The position numbers were made by a program, and so were the translations under genes. Shown here in pieces: positions 23,051 to 32,251 of a stretch of DNA of 64,000 nucleotides; the stretch's first letter is position 1, and each line of letters begins with the position of its first letter. The notes under the pieces were generated by a model that saw only the letters and a program-made list of their open reading frames with translations, made no database searches and was not told where the DNA came from. The stretch comes from Actinacidiphila alni (GTDB taxonomy: Bacteria > Actinomycetota > Actinomycetes > Streptomycetales > Streptomycetaceae). The DNA lies in assembly GCF_900112845.1 (NCBI RefSeq), contig NZ_FONG01000014.1, positions 124,001 through 188,000 on the forward strand, given 5' to 3'.

Positions 23051-25816
23051 GTGCCCTCCCCTCCCTACGACCCCCGCGGCAAGGCCAATCGCGCGTTGCT
23101 GATCGGGGTCTACCGCTATGCCCACTACGACGACCTGCCGGGCGTCCGGCACAATCTCGGCCAGCTCTTCAACACCCTCATGGGCGGCGGCATGTTCGGC
23201 GCCGAGGAGATCCGTACGGTCAGTCCCGCGACCCGGCTGGACTTCCTGTCCCACCTGGAGACCTCGGCGGGCGAGGCCCGCGGTCTGTTCCTGCTCTACT
23301 TCGCCGGGCACGGCCGTCTCAACCTCTATGGCACCGAACTCTTCCTCGCGGTCGGCGAGTTCCACCGCCTCCCCGGCGACGAACCGGCGTACGCCGAGGC
23401 CGTGTCCTGGAACCGCGACGTGCTGCCCAAGCTCCGCGACATCGCCGGCCGCGAACTCGTCGACCGCGTCGTGGTCATCCTCGACTGCTGCAACGCGGGC
23501 AACGCGCTGGAGGAGTTCAAGCCCGGCGCCCTGCACCAGGGCAGGGACCGGATCTCGATCCTGACCGCCGTGCAGGTCAACCAGCGCATACCGGCGGGCA
23601 GCGGCCACGAGCCGACCCCGTACACCAAGCAGCTGATCCGCCTCCTGCACGACGGGCTGTACGACGGGCGGCCGGGGGCGGGGCCGGGGGTGGCGCCCGG
23701 CGCCGAGGACGGTGTCGGGGACGGTGTCGGGGCGGAACAGGCCGCGGAAATACGGCTGGTGCCGCTGGCGGCGGCCCTGCACGATGCGATGCGCGGCGAG
23801 ACGACCGTGTACGGCACCCCGTGGGAACCGCGGTACCACGCCGCCGAGTCCGAGCAGGACGTGCTCCTCGCCGTCGTGCCGCGGCTGCTGGCCGAGGCCC
23901 GCGAGGAGCGGGAGCGGCGGGCGCGCCGCGAGCGCCTGGCCCGGCACACCACCCGGTGGCGCGACGGGTGGCGGGCGCTCGCCCGGCTCCCCCGCAAGGT
24001 CCTGGTCCCGCTGCTCGCCGCGCTCGCGGTGCTGCTCGCGGGCGGCGGCTACGGCGGGTACGTGCTGGCCTCCGGCCGTACGACGTGCGCGCCGCCGGTC
24101 GAGTTACGGCTGCTCACCGACCCCGACGAGGCGCCGACGCTGCAGAAGGCGGTCGATGAGTACCTGGTCTCCGGCGACAACCACACCGGCGACGGCTGCC
24201 GCCGCTCCGGGATCAGCCTGGTGGCGCCGAAGTCCACCGACGCGGTGACCGGATTCCAGCACGCGGCCGACTGGCGCACCCCGCGCTCGTCCGGCGATCT
24301 GCGCCCGCAGCGCGACATCGGCGCGCAGCCCGACATCTGGATACCGGGCTCCCGCGTCACCGTGGAGCGCGCCCGGTCCCTGCTGACCGGCCACGACGTG
24401 ACGCTGACGGAATCCGGCCCGGTCGCGTTCACGCCGCTGGTGCTGGCCGTCCCGGGCGAACTGGCGGTGGCCCCGGCCTCCGCGACCGGCTCGGGGCTCG
24501 GCACCCTGCTGGCGCAGCTCAAGCAGAACAACCGGGCCGCGGTGCCGGTGCTGCGCGCCGACCCCGAGTACACCGACTCGGCGCAGCTGGCCACCGTCGG
24601 GGTGTACGGGCAGAACACCGGGTCGACGCCGCTGGGCGACGCGGCGGTCGGGCAGTTCGAGCGGCAGGCGGCGCGACTCAGCCCGGCGCCGCGCAGCTCG
24701 TACGAGCTGATGTGCGAGCTGGCCGCGGCGGACACCGCGCTCAAGGACACCTCGGCGGTGCTGGTGCCCGAACAGGTGATGGCGCAGTTCAATGTGCACG
24801 CCGACGCCAAGGACCGGCTGGGCTGCGACATCGACCGGCTCGGCAAGCGCGGGCCGCAGTATCCGGCGGACGTCGCGATGCTGGACCTGCCGTTCGTGCG
24901 GGTGGGGTGGGAGGGTGCGGACCGCGACAGCGGGGTGCGGCAGGACGCGGTCGGCCGCTTCTACGGCTGGCTGACCGGGGCGGCGGGGCAGAAGGTGTTC
25001 ACCGAGGACGGCTATCGGGGACGGAGCGGGGACGGGGCTTCCGGTACGGCTGTGCCGGGTGCCGCCGGGGCCTCCCCCACGGCCGTCCCCACGGCCGCGG
25101 CCTCGCCCGCCGTGCCGCCCGCCGACTCGTGGCTCGTCACGGACGGCGGCGCGCTCGCCGACCCGAAGTCCGGCCGCTACGACACCTCGACGGGCGCGGT
25201 GACCGCCGCGCTCAGCCGCTACCGGGGCGCGCTCGGACCCGGCAAGGTGCTGTATCTGCTGGACAGTTCCAGCTCGATGGAGACCAACTGGACCGGTTCC
25301 GGGCGGGCGTTGGACCTGCTGTCGCAGTCGCTGGACGCCCTCGGCCCGGACGACCGGTACGGGGTGTGGACGGTCGTCGGCGATCCCCCGACCCCGACCC
25401 ACCGGCTCGTACCGCTCGACACGCACAAGGACGTCGGCGCGGTCCGCCGGGCCGTCGCCGGGGCGCGGACGGTGGACCGCGAGTCCTTTCCCGGCGCCGC
25501 GCTCACCGCCGCGCTGTCGGAACTGACAGGCAGTCATACGTCCTCGGGCGGCGCCCAGTTGATCGTCTACGTCACGGACGACGAGGACGACAACCACCTC
25601 AAGGGCCGGGCCCTCGACGACCTGCTGCGGACCGTCGGCGCCGATTCCGTACCCGTGGAGTGGGTGTCGCTGGCCGCGGGCGGCGGCTGCGCGGCGGGCA
25701 GGACCGGTGACCGGATCGCGCGGGCCAGCGGCGGGCGCTGCCTGGACGCGTCCAGTACGCAGGTGTCGGAGCTGCGCGACGACGTCGCCCGGGTCGGGAC
25801 GGGGAACGCCGGGTGA
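23051..25816 (+). CDS. Caspase-like protease fused to TM helix, substrate-binding-like region and VWA domain
   Basis: This 921-residue protein is built of four parts. Residues 1-200 are a caspase-fold (C14) domain with His87 in YFAGHG and the Cys pair 146-147 in ILDCCNAG, where Cys147 is the expected nucleophile. An Arg-rich coiled region (about 285-312) precedes one transmembrane helix (317-340). Outside lies a substrate-binding-like region (about 347-650). A Thr/Ala/Pro linker leads to a VWA domain with the MIDAS DSSSSM starting at Asp738. So the protease is cytoplasmic and the sensor part external. It starts at GTG after AAGGAA and overlaps the downstream lipoprotein gene by 4 bases. The function as an abortive-type effector is inferred. 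Confidence 0.8.
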   Translation: MPSPPYDPRGKANRALLIGVYRYAHYDDLPGVRHNLGQLFNTLMGGGMFGAEEIRTVSPATRLDFLSHLETSAGEARGLFLLYFAGHGRLNLYGTELFLAVGEFHRLPGDEPAYAEAVSWNRDVLPKLRDIAGRELVDRVVVILDCCNAGNALEEFKPGALHQGRDRISILTAVQVNQRIPAGSGHEPTPYTKQLIRLLHDGLYDGRPGAGPGVAPGAEDGVGDGVGAEQAAEIRLVPLAAALHDAMRGETTVYGTPWEPRYHAAESEQDVLLAVVPRLLAEAREERERRARRERLARHTTRWRDGWRALARLPRKVLVPLLAALAVLLAGGGYGGYVLASGRTTCAPPVELRLLTDPDEAPTLQKAVDEYLVSGDNHTGDGCRRSGISLVAPKSTDAVTGFQHAADWRTPRSSGDLRPQRDIGAQPDIWIPGSRVTVERARSLLTGHDVTLTESGPVAFTPLVLAVPGELAVAPASATGSGLGTLLAQLKQNNRAAVPVLRADPEYTDSAQLATVGVYGQNTGSTPLGDAAVGQFERQAARLSPAPRSSYELMCELAAADTALKDTSAVLVPEQVMAQFNVHADAKDRLGCDIDRLGKRGPQYPADVAMLDLPFVRVGWEGADRDSGVRQDAVGRFYGWLTGAAGQKVFTEDGYRGRSGDGASGTAVPGAAGASPTAVPTAAASPAVPPADSWLVTDGGALADPKSGRYDTSTGAVTAALSRYRGALGPGKVLYLLDSSSSMETNWTGSGRALDLLSQSLDALGPDDRYGVWTVVGDPPTPTHRLVPLDTHKDVGAVRRAVAGARTVDRESFPGAALTAALSELTGSHTSSGGAQLIVYVTDDEDDNHLKGRALDDLLRTVGADSVPVEWVSLAAGGGCAAGRTGDRIARASGGRCLDASSTQVSELRDDVARVGTGNAG

Positions 25817-27225
25817 GGCGGACACGACGGGTGGGCCGGGCGCGACGCCGGATCGCGGCGACCGCCGCCTCCTTGTGCCTGCTCGCGCTCGCCCCGGCCG
25901 CGTGCACCGGCGGCGGCCCCGGCCACGCCCCGCAGCCCACCACGAGCGGCGGCGGCGAGATCGTGGTGGCCAGCGGCCTGGACGTGACCGGCACCGACGG
26001 GGTACGCCAGCAGCTCATCCAGCAGTGGAACAGCACTCCCACGGGCAAGCAGCACCCGGCGCGGCTGGTCGAGTTGCCCGGCAGCGCCGACCAGCAGCGC
26101 AGCCAGCTGCTCGGCGCGCTCCAGTCCGGCAGCTCCGCGTACGACGTGGTCAATCTCGACGTCACCTGGGTGCCGGAATTCGCCCAGGCCGGGCTGATCA
26201 GCCCGCTCGACCGGCGTCCCGGACTCGACGACGCCGACGTCATCCCGTCCGTGGCCGCCACCGCGCGCTGGAAGGGCCACACCTACGCGGCGCCCTTCAA
26301 CAGCGATGTGGGGCTGCTCTATTACCGGGTCGACACCCTGGAGGACGTCGGCATCGACCCGTCGAGCTATCCGGGGAAGGCCACCACCTGGACGCAGTTG
26401 CAGAGCCTGATCCGGGCCGTCGGCGAGGCGCCCGCGAGCGACCGTCCGCCCGGCTACCAGGCGGGCTGGACCAGCCAGCTCGACGCGTACGAAGGTCTGA
26501 CGGTCAACGCCGTCGAGGCTTTCGAGTCCAAGGACGTCCGCCTCACCGACGCCGACGGCCGCTACACCGCCACCACGGCCGGCCTCCGCACGGGCCTGAC
26601 CGAACTCAAGACCCGTGCCGGGAACGACTACACCCTCCCCGCCGCCCTCTCCTCCCGCGAGGCCCAGTCCCTCAGCGACTTCGCCGCCGGCCGCACCGAC
26701 TTCCTGCGCCACTGGCCGTACGCGTACGGCGCCCTCTTCCAGACCCTGGACGCCTCCCAGCTCGCGGTCGCCCCGCTCCCCGGCAAGGCCGTCCTGGGCG
26801 GCCAGGATCTCGCCGTCTCGGCCGGCTCACCCCGCGCGCGGTACGCCCTCGACCTGATCGCGTACCTCACCCGGGCCGAGTCCGAACGCTGCCTGCTGGA
26901 CGCCGGTTTCGCGGCCACCCGCAAGTCCGCCTACACCGACCCGGCCGTCCGCTGCCGCCTCGCCCCCGCCGCCGGCCCCTCGGTCCCCACCGAGACCCAC
27001 GACATGCCCCGCGACCCCGACGGCCGCCCCTCCTACGCCGCCCCGATCCTCCTCCCCGCCCTCACCAACGCCGTCCAGCGCCCCCGCACCCCCTACTACG
27101 GCGCCTTCACCCAACTCCTCCAGTCCCGCCTCCACGACTGGCTCAGCAACCCCGACCTCACCGACCCCGACCAACTCGCCGACTCCCTCGACACGGCCCT
27201 GGCGAAAATCCTCAAGGGCAAATAG
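25813..27225 (+). CDS. Extracellular solute-binding lipoprotein (orphan)
   Basis: The 470-residue protein has an Arg-rich N-terminus, a hydrophobic segment and a lipobox-like ALAPAAC with Cys31 as the lipidated residue (Pro at -3 is not ideal). The mature part resembles ABC sugar-binding proteins: ELPGSADQQRSQLLGALQSG, SAYDVVNLDVTWVPEFAQAG and APFNSDVGLLYYRVDTL. No permease or ATPase gene is next to it, so it is unlikely to be a normal importer component. It overlaps the caspase-fusion gene by GTGA and probably works with that protein's external binding-like domain. Confidence 0.85.
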   Translation: MRRTRRVGRARRRIAATAASLCLLALAPAACTGGGPGHAPQPTTSGGGEIVVASGLDVTGTDGVRQQLIQQWNSTPTGKQHPARLVELPGSADQQRSQLLGALQSGSSAYDVVNLDVTWVPEFAQAGLISPLDRRPGLDDADVIPSVAATARWKGHTYAAPFNSDVGLLYYRVDTLEDVGIDPSSYPGKATTWTQLQSLIRAVGEAPASDRPPGYQAGWTSQLDAYEGLTVNAVEAFESKDVRLTDADGRYTATTAGLRTGLTELKTRAGNDYTLPAALSSREAQSLSDFAAGRTDFLRHWPYAYGALFQTLDASQLAVAPLPGKAVLGGQDLAVSAGSPRARYALDLIAYLTRAESERCLLDAGFAATRKSAYTDPAVRCRLAPAAGPSVPTETHDMPRDPDGRPSYAAPILLPALTNAVQRPRTPYYGAFTQLLQSRLHDWLSNPDLTDPDQLADSLDTALAKILKGK

Positions 27226-27337
27226 CCCCGAGGGGAAAGGCGGTCCGGGGGGCCGGGTCGTACGGGACGCGCCGTCGGCGGGCGGAAGGGCCGGGCGGCG
27301 GGACAACGTGGGCGGTGGGTCAGGGTGTTGAGCGGGT

Positions 27338-28465
27338 ATGAGATCTCTTCGAATACGGTCCGCGCTCCGTGCGGTGGTGACGGCCGCGGTGGCGTTGGTG
27401 GTGGCCGGTGGGTTGCTCGCGGCGGGGGCGCAGGCGCCGGTGGTGGCGGACGGGGGCGCGGGGGCGCGGGCCGTCGCGACGGCGGAGTACGACCTGGGGG
27501 ACGCGGCGTTCACCGATCCGGAGTCCGGGACCGTCAGTGAGGTGCGGGCGGTGGTGCACTATCCGCGGCATCTCACGGGGAAGCTTCCGCTGATCGTGAT
27601 GTCGCACGGGTCGTGGTACGCGTGCGACAGCGAGGACGCCGACACCTGGCCGTGTCCGGCCGGCTCGCGGCCGTACCCGAGTTATCGGGGGTACGACTAC
27701 CTGGGCGCGGAGCTGGCGGCGCGCGGCTTCGTGGTGGTGTCGCTGAGCGCGGACGGCATCAACATGACGTCGTTCGACTACGGCGACCGGGCCCGGCTGA
27801 TCAATGAACACCTGCGGCTGTGGCAGGAGTTGGCGGACGGCAAGGGCGGCCCGCTGAAGGGCCGCTTCACCGATCCGGAAACCGGTCGCAAGGTCGCGCC
27901 CGCCTTCGCCGGGCACGTCGACATGCACTGGGTCGGCACGCTGGGCCATTCGCGCGGCGGCAAGGGTGTGATGTGGCAGGCGTCGGACAAGCATCGCGCC
28001 GAGTGGCCGGCGGGCGTACGCGTCAGGGCCGTCCTGGGCCTGGCGCCGGTGAAGTTCGACGACCCGGAGGGCGACAACAGCGACACCCTGATCACGAAGC
28101 TGCCCTTCGCGGTGGTCACCGGAAGCTGCGACGGCGCCGTGCACGAGGCGGGCCAGGAGTATCTGGACGACGTCGCCGGCCGGAACACCCGCACCGACTT
28201 CTCCGTCTCCCTCCTGCACGCCAACCACAACTACTACAACACCGCCTGGACCCCGCCCGCCTCCCTCGGCGAGGACGACAGCACGTGCCCCGCACAGGAG
28301 TTGACCCCGGCCCACCAGCAGGACGCCCTGACCGCGTACGCCGTCGCCTTCTACCGCTACGAGCTGTACGGCGACCGCTCCGGCCTGCCGACGCTGACCG
28401 GCCACCGCCCGCTGCCGGGCGCGACCGGCACCACGCGGGTCGTCCCGGCGGCCGTCCGCCCGTGA
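27338..28465 (+). CDS. Secreted alpha/beta hydrolase
   Basis: A signal peptide (about 1-32) precedes a 340-residue alpha/beta hydrolase. The oxyanion region is MSHGSW (88-93), and the nucleophile elbow is GHSRGG with Ser205. The likely acid and base are Asp in TGSCDGAVHE and His in LHANHNYYN. Cysteines 96 and 106 sit close together in a short loop and may pair. It resembles secreted chlorophyllase/PET-hydrolase-like esterases by motif, but the substrate is unknown. The ribosome site is weak. It is convergent with the next dehydrogenase gene, 7 bases apart. Confidence 0.85.
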   Translation: MRSLRIRSALRAVVTAAVALVVAGGLLAAGAQAPVVADGGAGARAVATAEYDLGDAAFTDPESGTVSEVRAVVHYPRHLTGKLPLIVMSHGSWYACDSEDADTWPCPAGSRPYPSYRGYDYLGAELAARGFVVVSLSADGINMTSFDYGDRARLINEHLRLWQELADGKGGPLKGRFTDPETGRKVAPAFAGHVDMHWVGTLGHSRGGKGVMWQASDKHRAEWPAGVRVRAVLGLAPVKFDDPEGDNSDTLITKLPFAVVTGSCDGAVHEAGQEYLDDVAGRNTRTDFSVSLLHANHNYYNTAWTPPASLGEDDSTCPAQELTPAHQQDALTAYAVAFYRYELYGDRSGLPTLTGHRPLPGATGTTRVVPAAVRP

Positions 28466-28472
28466 AGTCCGT

Positions 28473-29504
28473 TCAGACCAGGCCGAGTTCGGCCAGGCTG
28501 CGGCCGGTGTCGGCGAGCGTGTCGGCCACCGGCCGCGGCTCCCAGCCGAGCACCGTACGGGCCCGCTCGGCGCTGACGTGCCGCACGACCCCGACATTGG
28601 CCTCGATCGCGCGCAGCGCTGGCGAGAAGCGGGCGCCGAACCGTACGGCCCGGTCGGAGAGTTGGCGGGTGGGCACCTTGGCGGCGGCCGGTCCGTCGAG
28701 GCGTGCGCGCAGCGTCGCCGCGATGTCCCGGTAGGCGATCGCGTCGCCGGCCGCCGCGATGAAGCGGCGGCCGGCGGCCCTGTCGTCGGTCATGGCCCGC
28801 AGATGCAGATCGGCGGCGTCGCGGACGTCGACCACGGCGAAGGAGAGATTCGGGACGGCCCGCGTCGAACCGTCCAGCAGCCGCCGGACCATGCCGATCG
28901 ACGCGGAGAAGTCCGGCCCGAGGACGGGCCCGAAGATGCCGACCGGATTGACGACGGCCAACTCCAGGCCGCCGCCTTCCTTTTCCACGAAGTCCCAGGC
29001 GGCCCGCTCGGCGAGCGTCTTGGACGCGATGTACGGGTGGACGCCGGGCCCTTCGGTGTCGGTCCAGTCGTCCTCGGTGAACGGCCGTTCCGTGGGCGGG
29101 TGTCCATAGCCGACGGCGGCGAAGGACGAGGTCAGGACGGCCCGTCGGACACCCGCGTCGCGGGCCGCGCGCAGCACGCGCAGGGTGCCCTCGCGCGCCG
29201 GTCCGATCACGTCGGCCGGATCGCGCGGCACCTCGGACGGGAACGGCGAGGCGGTGTGCAGGACGGCGTCGCAGTCCGCCACCGCCTGCTCCCAGCCCTC
29301 GTCCGCCAGCAGATTCGCCCCCGCGTACGTCACCGACGCGACGGCGTCGTCCGATACGCCCGCCGCCGCGAGCGCGGCCCGTACGCGGCCCGGCCCGTCG
29401 GCCGTCCGTACGGTCGTCCGCACCCGGTGGCCCGCCGCCAGCGCCTGCGCGATGCAGCGCGTCGCGAGGAAGCCCGTACCGCCCGTCACCAGAACCGTTC
29501 GCAT
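28473..29504 (-). CDS. Dihydroflavonol-reductase-like extended SDR
   Basis: The 343-residue protein is an extended SDR. The NAD(P) loop is TGGTGFLA (7-14); SS at 126-127, Tyr158 and Lys162 (PYIASKTLAER) form the catalytic set. The order HTASPF, SSFAAVGYG and PYIASK is typical of the dihydroflavonol/cinnamoyl-CoA reductase-like branch. In actinobacteria these usually reduce small aldehydes or ketones. No pathway partner is adjacent, and the call does not go beyond the fold and subgroup. Confidence 0.9.
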   Translation of the reverse strand: MRTVLVTGGTGFLATRCIAQALAAGHRVRTTVRTADGPGRVRAALAAAGVSDDAVASVTYAGANLLADEGWEQAVADCDAVLHTASPFPSEVPRDPADVIGPAREGTLRVLRAARDAGVRRAVLTSSFAAVGYGHPPTERPFTEDDWTDTEGPGVHPYIASKTLAERAAWDFVEKEGGGLELAVVNPVGIFGPVLGPDFSASIGMVRRLLDGSTRAVPNLSFAVVDVRDAADLHLRAMTDDRAAGRRFIAAAGDAIAYRDIAATLRARLDGPAAAKVPTRQLSDRAVRFGARFSPALRAIEANVGVVRHVSAERARTVLGWEPRPVADTLADTGRSLAELGLV

Positions 29505-29528
29505 CGCCGCACCCTATGCCAGGGCGGG

Positions 29529-29557
29529 CGCGGGCCCGGGGCCGGGCCGGGCCCGCG
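29529..29557 (-). terminator. Stem-loop terminator after the GNAT gene
   Basis: CGCGGGCCCGG and CCGGGCCCGCG form a perfect 11-bp stem around a 7-base loop, 22 bases past the stop of the minus-strand acetyltransferase gene. Confidence 0.6.
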
Positions 29558-29578
29558 GAAGCAGGGAGACCAGCGGAA

Positions 29579-30085
29579 TCAGCGGAATTCGGCGAGGTCG
29601 CGGGCGTAGGTCAGGCCGGGGTGGCCGGAGAGGCGGGTCTCACCGGTCGGGGTGAAGCCGGTACGGGCGAGGACGGCGCGGGAGGCGGCGTTGTCGGCGC
29701 GGCTGGCCGCGCGCAGGGTGGCCAGACCGTAACGGGTGGCGGACAGCGGCAGGATCGCGCGGACCGCCCAGGTCGCGAGGCCCTGCCCGGCGGCCCGCTC
29801 GGCGACGCGGTAGCCGAGGTCGGCGGCGCCGTCCACGAGGTCGAAGAGATTGATCCGGCCGAGGACCGCGCCGTCCGGCGCGAGCAGGACGTGGAAACGG
29901 CAGACGCCCGCGGCCTGTTCGTCGAGATTGGCCCGGACGCGCTCGTCGAAGTGCGCGAAGTACGCGTCGCCGCGGTCGGGGACGCGGGCGGCGAACCACG
30001 CCCTGTTGTCCCGTTCGAAGGCGAGCAGGGCGGGCGCGTGCTCCTCGCGCAGGAGCTGGATCTCGGCGGCGGGCATGCCAGGCAT
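29579..30085 (-). CDS. GNAT family N-acetyltransferase (RimJ/RimL-like)
   Basis: The 168-residue protein fits the RimJ/RimL-type GNAT group: an early LLREEHAPALLAFERDN, FHVLLAPDGAVLGRINLFDL, the acetyl-CoA loop VAERAAGQGLATWAVR and a late RAASRADNAASRAVLARTGF. Such enzymes acetylate protein N-termini or small amines. Two start codons (30085 and 30076) are three codons apart. It lies 13 bases after the TetR gene on the same strand, so it may be co-transcribed with that regulator. Confidence 0.9.
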   Translation of the reverse strand: MPGMPAAEIQLLREEHAPALLAFERDNRAWFAARVPDRGDAYFAHFDERVRANLDEQAAGVCRFHVLLAPDGAVLGRINLFDLVDGAADLGYRVAERAAGQGLATWAVRAILPLSATRYGLATLRAASRADNAASRAVLARTGFTPTGETRLSGHPGLTYARDLAEFR

Positions 30086-30098
30086 GGTGGCGGCAGCG

Positions 30099-30863
30099 TC
30101 AGGCGGGCAGCAAGCTCTTTACCTCGGCGGTGTACAGGCGCTCCGGGTCGAACCCCATCCCCTCGAAGTGCCCGGCCACCTCCAGCGAGAGGACGCCGTG
30201 CAGGCGCGTCCAGTACGTGAGCGCGCGGCGCAGCGTACGGGGCGGGGCGGGGTGGTCCCCGGCCCACTGCCGGTGGGCGGCGAGGTGGGTGTGCAGGTCG
30301 GTGTCCGGATCGGCGTCCAAGGCGGCGTTCGGATCGGCGTCCGGGTCGGCGTCCGGGTCAGCCCCCGTGGCTCCGGGCGGCGGCCCGTCCGGCACACCGT
30401 CGAACGTGTCGAGCAGCACTTCCATGATCTCCGCCGCGATCGCGGTGATCTCCTCGGGCGCGTGGTAGCCGGGCACGGGCGTCCCGTAGATCAGGAAGTA
30501 CCGCTGCGGATCGGCCAGCGCCCACGCGCGCAGCGCGTCCGCGAGGGCGACGACGCCTCCGGCGCCGGGTTCGGCGGTGGCCGCCGCCGCGCGGAAGGTG
30601 TCGGCCAGGCTGCGGTACGCGTCCGCGATCAGTTCGGTGAGGAGGGCGTCGCGGCCGGCGAAATAGCGGTAGAGGGCCGGGCCGCTCAGGCCCATCCGTT
30701 TCGCGATGGCGTTCAGCGACAGCGCCGAGGCGCCGGCCGTCGCGATCTGCTGCCGCGCGTGCTGCTTGATCTCGGCGCACACCTGGGCGCGGTACCGCTC
30801 GCGCGGGCTCGCGGCCCTGCCCGTACCCGCTCCCACATCTGTGGCCGTACCCGCATCCGTCAT
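30099..30863 (-). CDS. TetR family regulator with Asp/Pro repeat insert
   Basis: From the ATG giving MTDAGTATD, the protein has 254 residues: a disordered lead, a TetR helix-turn-helix (NAIAKRMGLSGPALYRYFAG) and a TetR_C_13/WHG-like ligand domain with WALADPQRYFLIYGTPVPGY. Between helices sits a low-complexity run of ADPDADPDADP-type repeats, an odd acidic insert. It is divergent from a quinone-oxidoreductase-like gene whose promoter overlaps a small palindrome, the expected target. A longer start at 30911 is possible but has no good ribosome site. Confidence 0.9.
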   Translation of the reverse strand: MTDAGTATDVGAGTGRAASPRERYRAQVCAEIKQHARQQIATAGASALSLNAIAKRMGLSGPALYRYFAGRDALLTELIADAYRSLADTFRAAAATAEPGAGGVVALADALRAWALADPQRYFLIYGTPVPGYHAPEEITAIAAEIMEVLLDTFDGVPDGPPPGATGADPDADPDADPNAALDADPDTDLHTHLAAHRQWAGDHPAPPRTLRRALTYWTRLHGVLSLEVAGHFEGMGFDPERLYTAEVKSLLPA

Positions 30864-30942
30864 CGTCCGTCTCCCGTCCCCTCGGCCGGCCGCACCGCGT
30901 TCTATATTCACACGCTCTCGTTAGAGGCTATCACTGACGCTA

Positions 30943-30977
30943 TTGACACTCACTCTCCTGTCTTGTTAGAACTTCTA
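30943..30977 (+). promoter_or_regulatory. Promoter with overlapping palindrome for the oxidoreductase gene
   Basis: TTGACA (30943-30948) and TTAGAA (30966-30971) are 17 bases apart, an almost ideal vegetative promoter. TAGAACTTCTA (30967-30977), a palindrome with 5-bp arms, overlaps the -10 box, and GTTAGA also occurs near 30920. This is a likely TetR-controlled promoter. The region is far more AT-rich than its neighbours. Confidence 0.6.
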
Positions 30978-31010
30978 GCGAAGACGAAAACCCCTAAGCC
31001 GGAGGCCGCC

Positions 31011-32093
31011 ATGAACGACATCGAGAACGCCGTCAACGACACGAAGGGCCCGAAGCCCGCCACGGCCGAGACCCTCACCGAGGTCGTCCTGCCCGGCATC
31101 GTCGAGCCCGAGGGTCTTGAGGTCCGCGCGGGCGGGGCCGTCCCCGCGCCCGGCCCCGGCCAGGTGCTGCTGCGGATGGAGGCGACCGGCGTCTCCTTCG
31201 CGGAGCAGCAGATGCGGCGCGGCCGGTACTACGACCAGCCGCCGTTCCCCTTCGTGCCGGGATACGACCTGGTCGGCACGGTGGCGGCGGTCGGCGAGGG
31301 CGTCGCGGAGAGCGTGCTCGGCATCCGGGTGGCCGCGATGGTGAAGGTCGGCGGCTGGTCGAGCCATCTGGTGCTGGACGCGGCCGACACCGTCGAGGTC
31401 CCGGCGGGGATCAGCGCGGCCGAGGCCGAGACCGTCGTCGTCAACGGCATCACCGCCTGGCAGATGCTGCACCGCAGGGCCCATGTGCGGGCCGGCCAGA
31501 CCGTCCTGGTGATGGGCGCGAACGGCGGCGTCGGCACCGTCCTGGCGCAGCTCGCGCAGGCCGCGGGCGCGACGGTGATCGGTACGGCGTCGGCGCGGCA
31601 CCACGACGCGCTCCGCGAGCGCGGCGTCCTGCCCGTCGACTACCGCTCCGACGACCTCGCCGCGCAGGTCAGGGCGCTGGCGCCGGGCGGCGTGGACGCC
31701 GTCTTCGACCACGTCGGCGGCCGGGGCATCGTCGACTCCTGGCGGCTGCTGGCGCGCGGCGGCACCCTCGTCTCGTACGGCACCGCCTCCACCCGCGACG
31801 ACCAGGGCTCCAAGCAGTGGCCGGTGCTCAAGCTGATCGCGCGCCTGGCGCTGTGGAACGCGCTGCCGAACGGCCGCGGCGCCACGTTCTTCAACATCTG
31901 GGCCGGGCGCTCGTTCGCCAAGGACCGTTTCCGGGCTCGGCTGCGCGCCGACCTCACCGAGGTCTTCGCGGCGCTGGGCCGCGGCGAGGTCAGCGCGCAC
32001 ATCGCCGCCGAACTTCCGCTGGCGCGGGCGGCGGAGGCGCTCCGGCTGGCCGAGTCCGGGACGACCGCGGGGAAGATCGTCCTGGTGCCGTGA
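31011..32093 (+). CDS. Medium-chain dehydrogenase, quinone oxidoreductase-like
   Basis: The 360-residue protein is a medium-chain reductase: a GroES-like N-terminal half (GQVLLRMEATGVSFAEQQMR, then FPFVPGYDLVGTVAAVGEGV) and a Rossmann half with GANGGVGTVLAQLAQAAGA (169-187). It lacks the zinc ligands of alcohol dehydrogenases, which places it with NADPH:quinone oxidoreductases. Its closing AAEALRLAESGTTAGKIVLV is canonical. GGAGG lies 5 bases before the ATG. The gene is controlled from a strong promoter facing a divergent TetR gene, which suggests induction by an electrophile or quinone. Confidence 0.92.
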   Translation: MNDIENAVNDTKGPKPATAETLTEVVLPGIVEPEGLEVRAGGAVPAPGPGQVLLRMEATGVSFAEQQMRRGRYYDQPPFPFVPGYDLVGTVAAVGEGVAESVLGIRVAAMVKVGGWSSHLVLDAADTVEVPAGISAAEAETVVVNGITAWQMLHRRAHVRAGQTVLVMGANGGVGTVLAQLAQAAGATVIGTASARHHDALRERGVLPVDYRSDDLAAQVRALAPGGVDAVFDHVGGRGIVDSWRLLARGGTLVSYGTASTRDDQGSKQWPVLKLIARLALWNALPNGRGATFFNIWAGRSFAKDRFRARLRADLTEVFAALGRGEVSAHIAAELPLARAAEALRLAESGTTAGKIVLVP

Positions 32094-32251
32094 CGGTTCC
32101 CGGGCCCCGCGGGCGCCGTACGCCGCGCCCGCACCACCGGACGGCTCCGGCTCAAGCCACGGCGCCGGCCCCGACGTCGGCCCCGGACCCGTTCCGTGCC
32201 CCGACCCCGGGCTCGCTCCCGGCCCCGGCCCCGGCTGCGAGACTGGCCCGC

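Noticed and set aside
32094..32251. GGCCCCGG-rich stretch before the CYTH gene as a structured RNA
   Set aside because: The repeats are short and irregular with no consistent pairing; they look like low-complexity GC-rich sequence.
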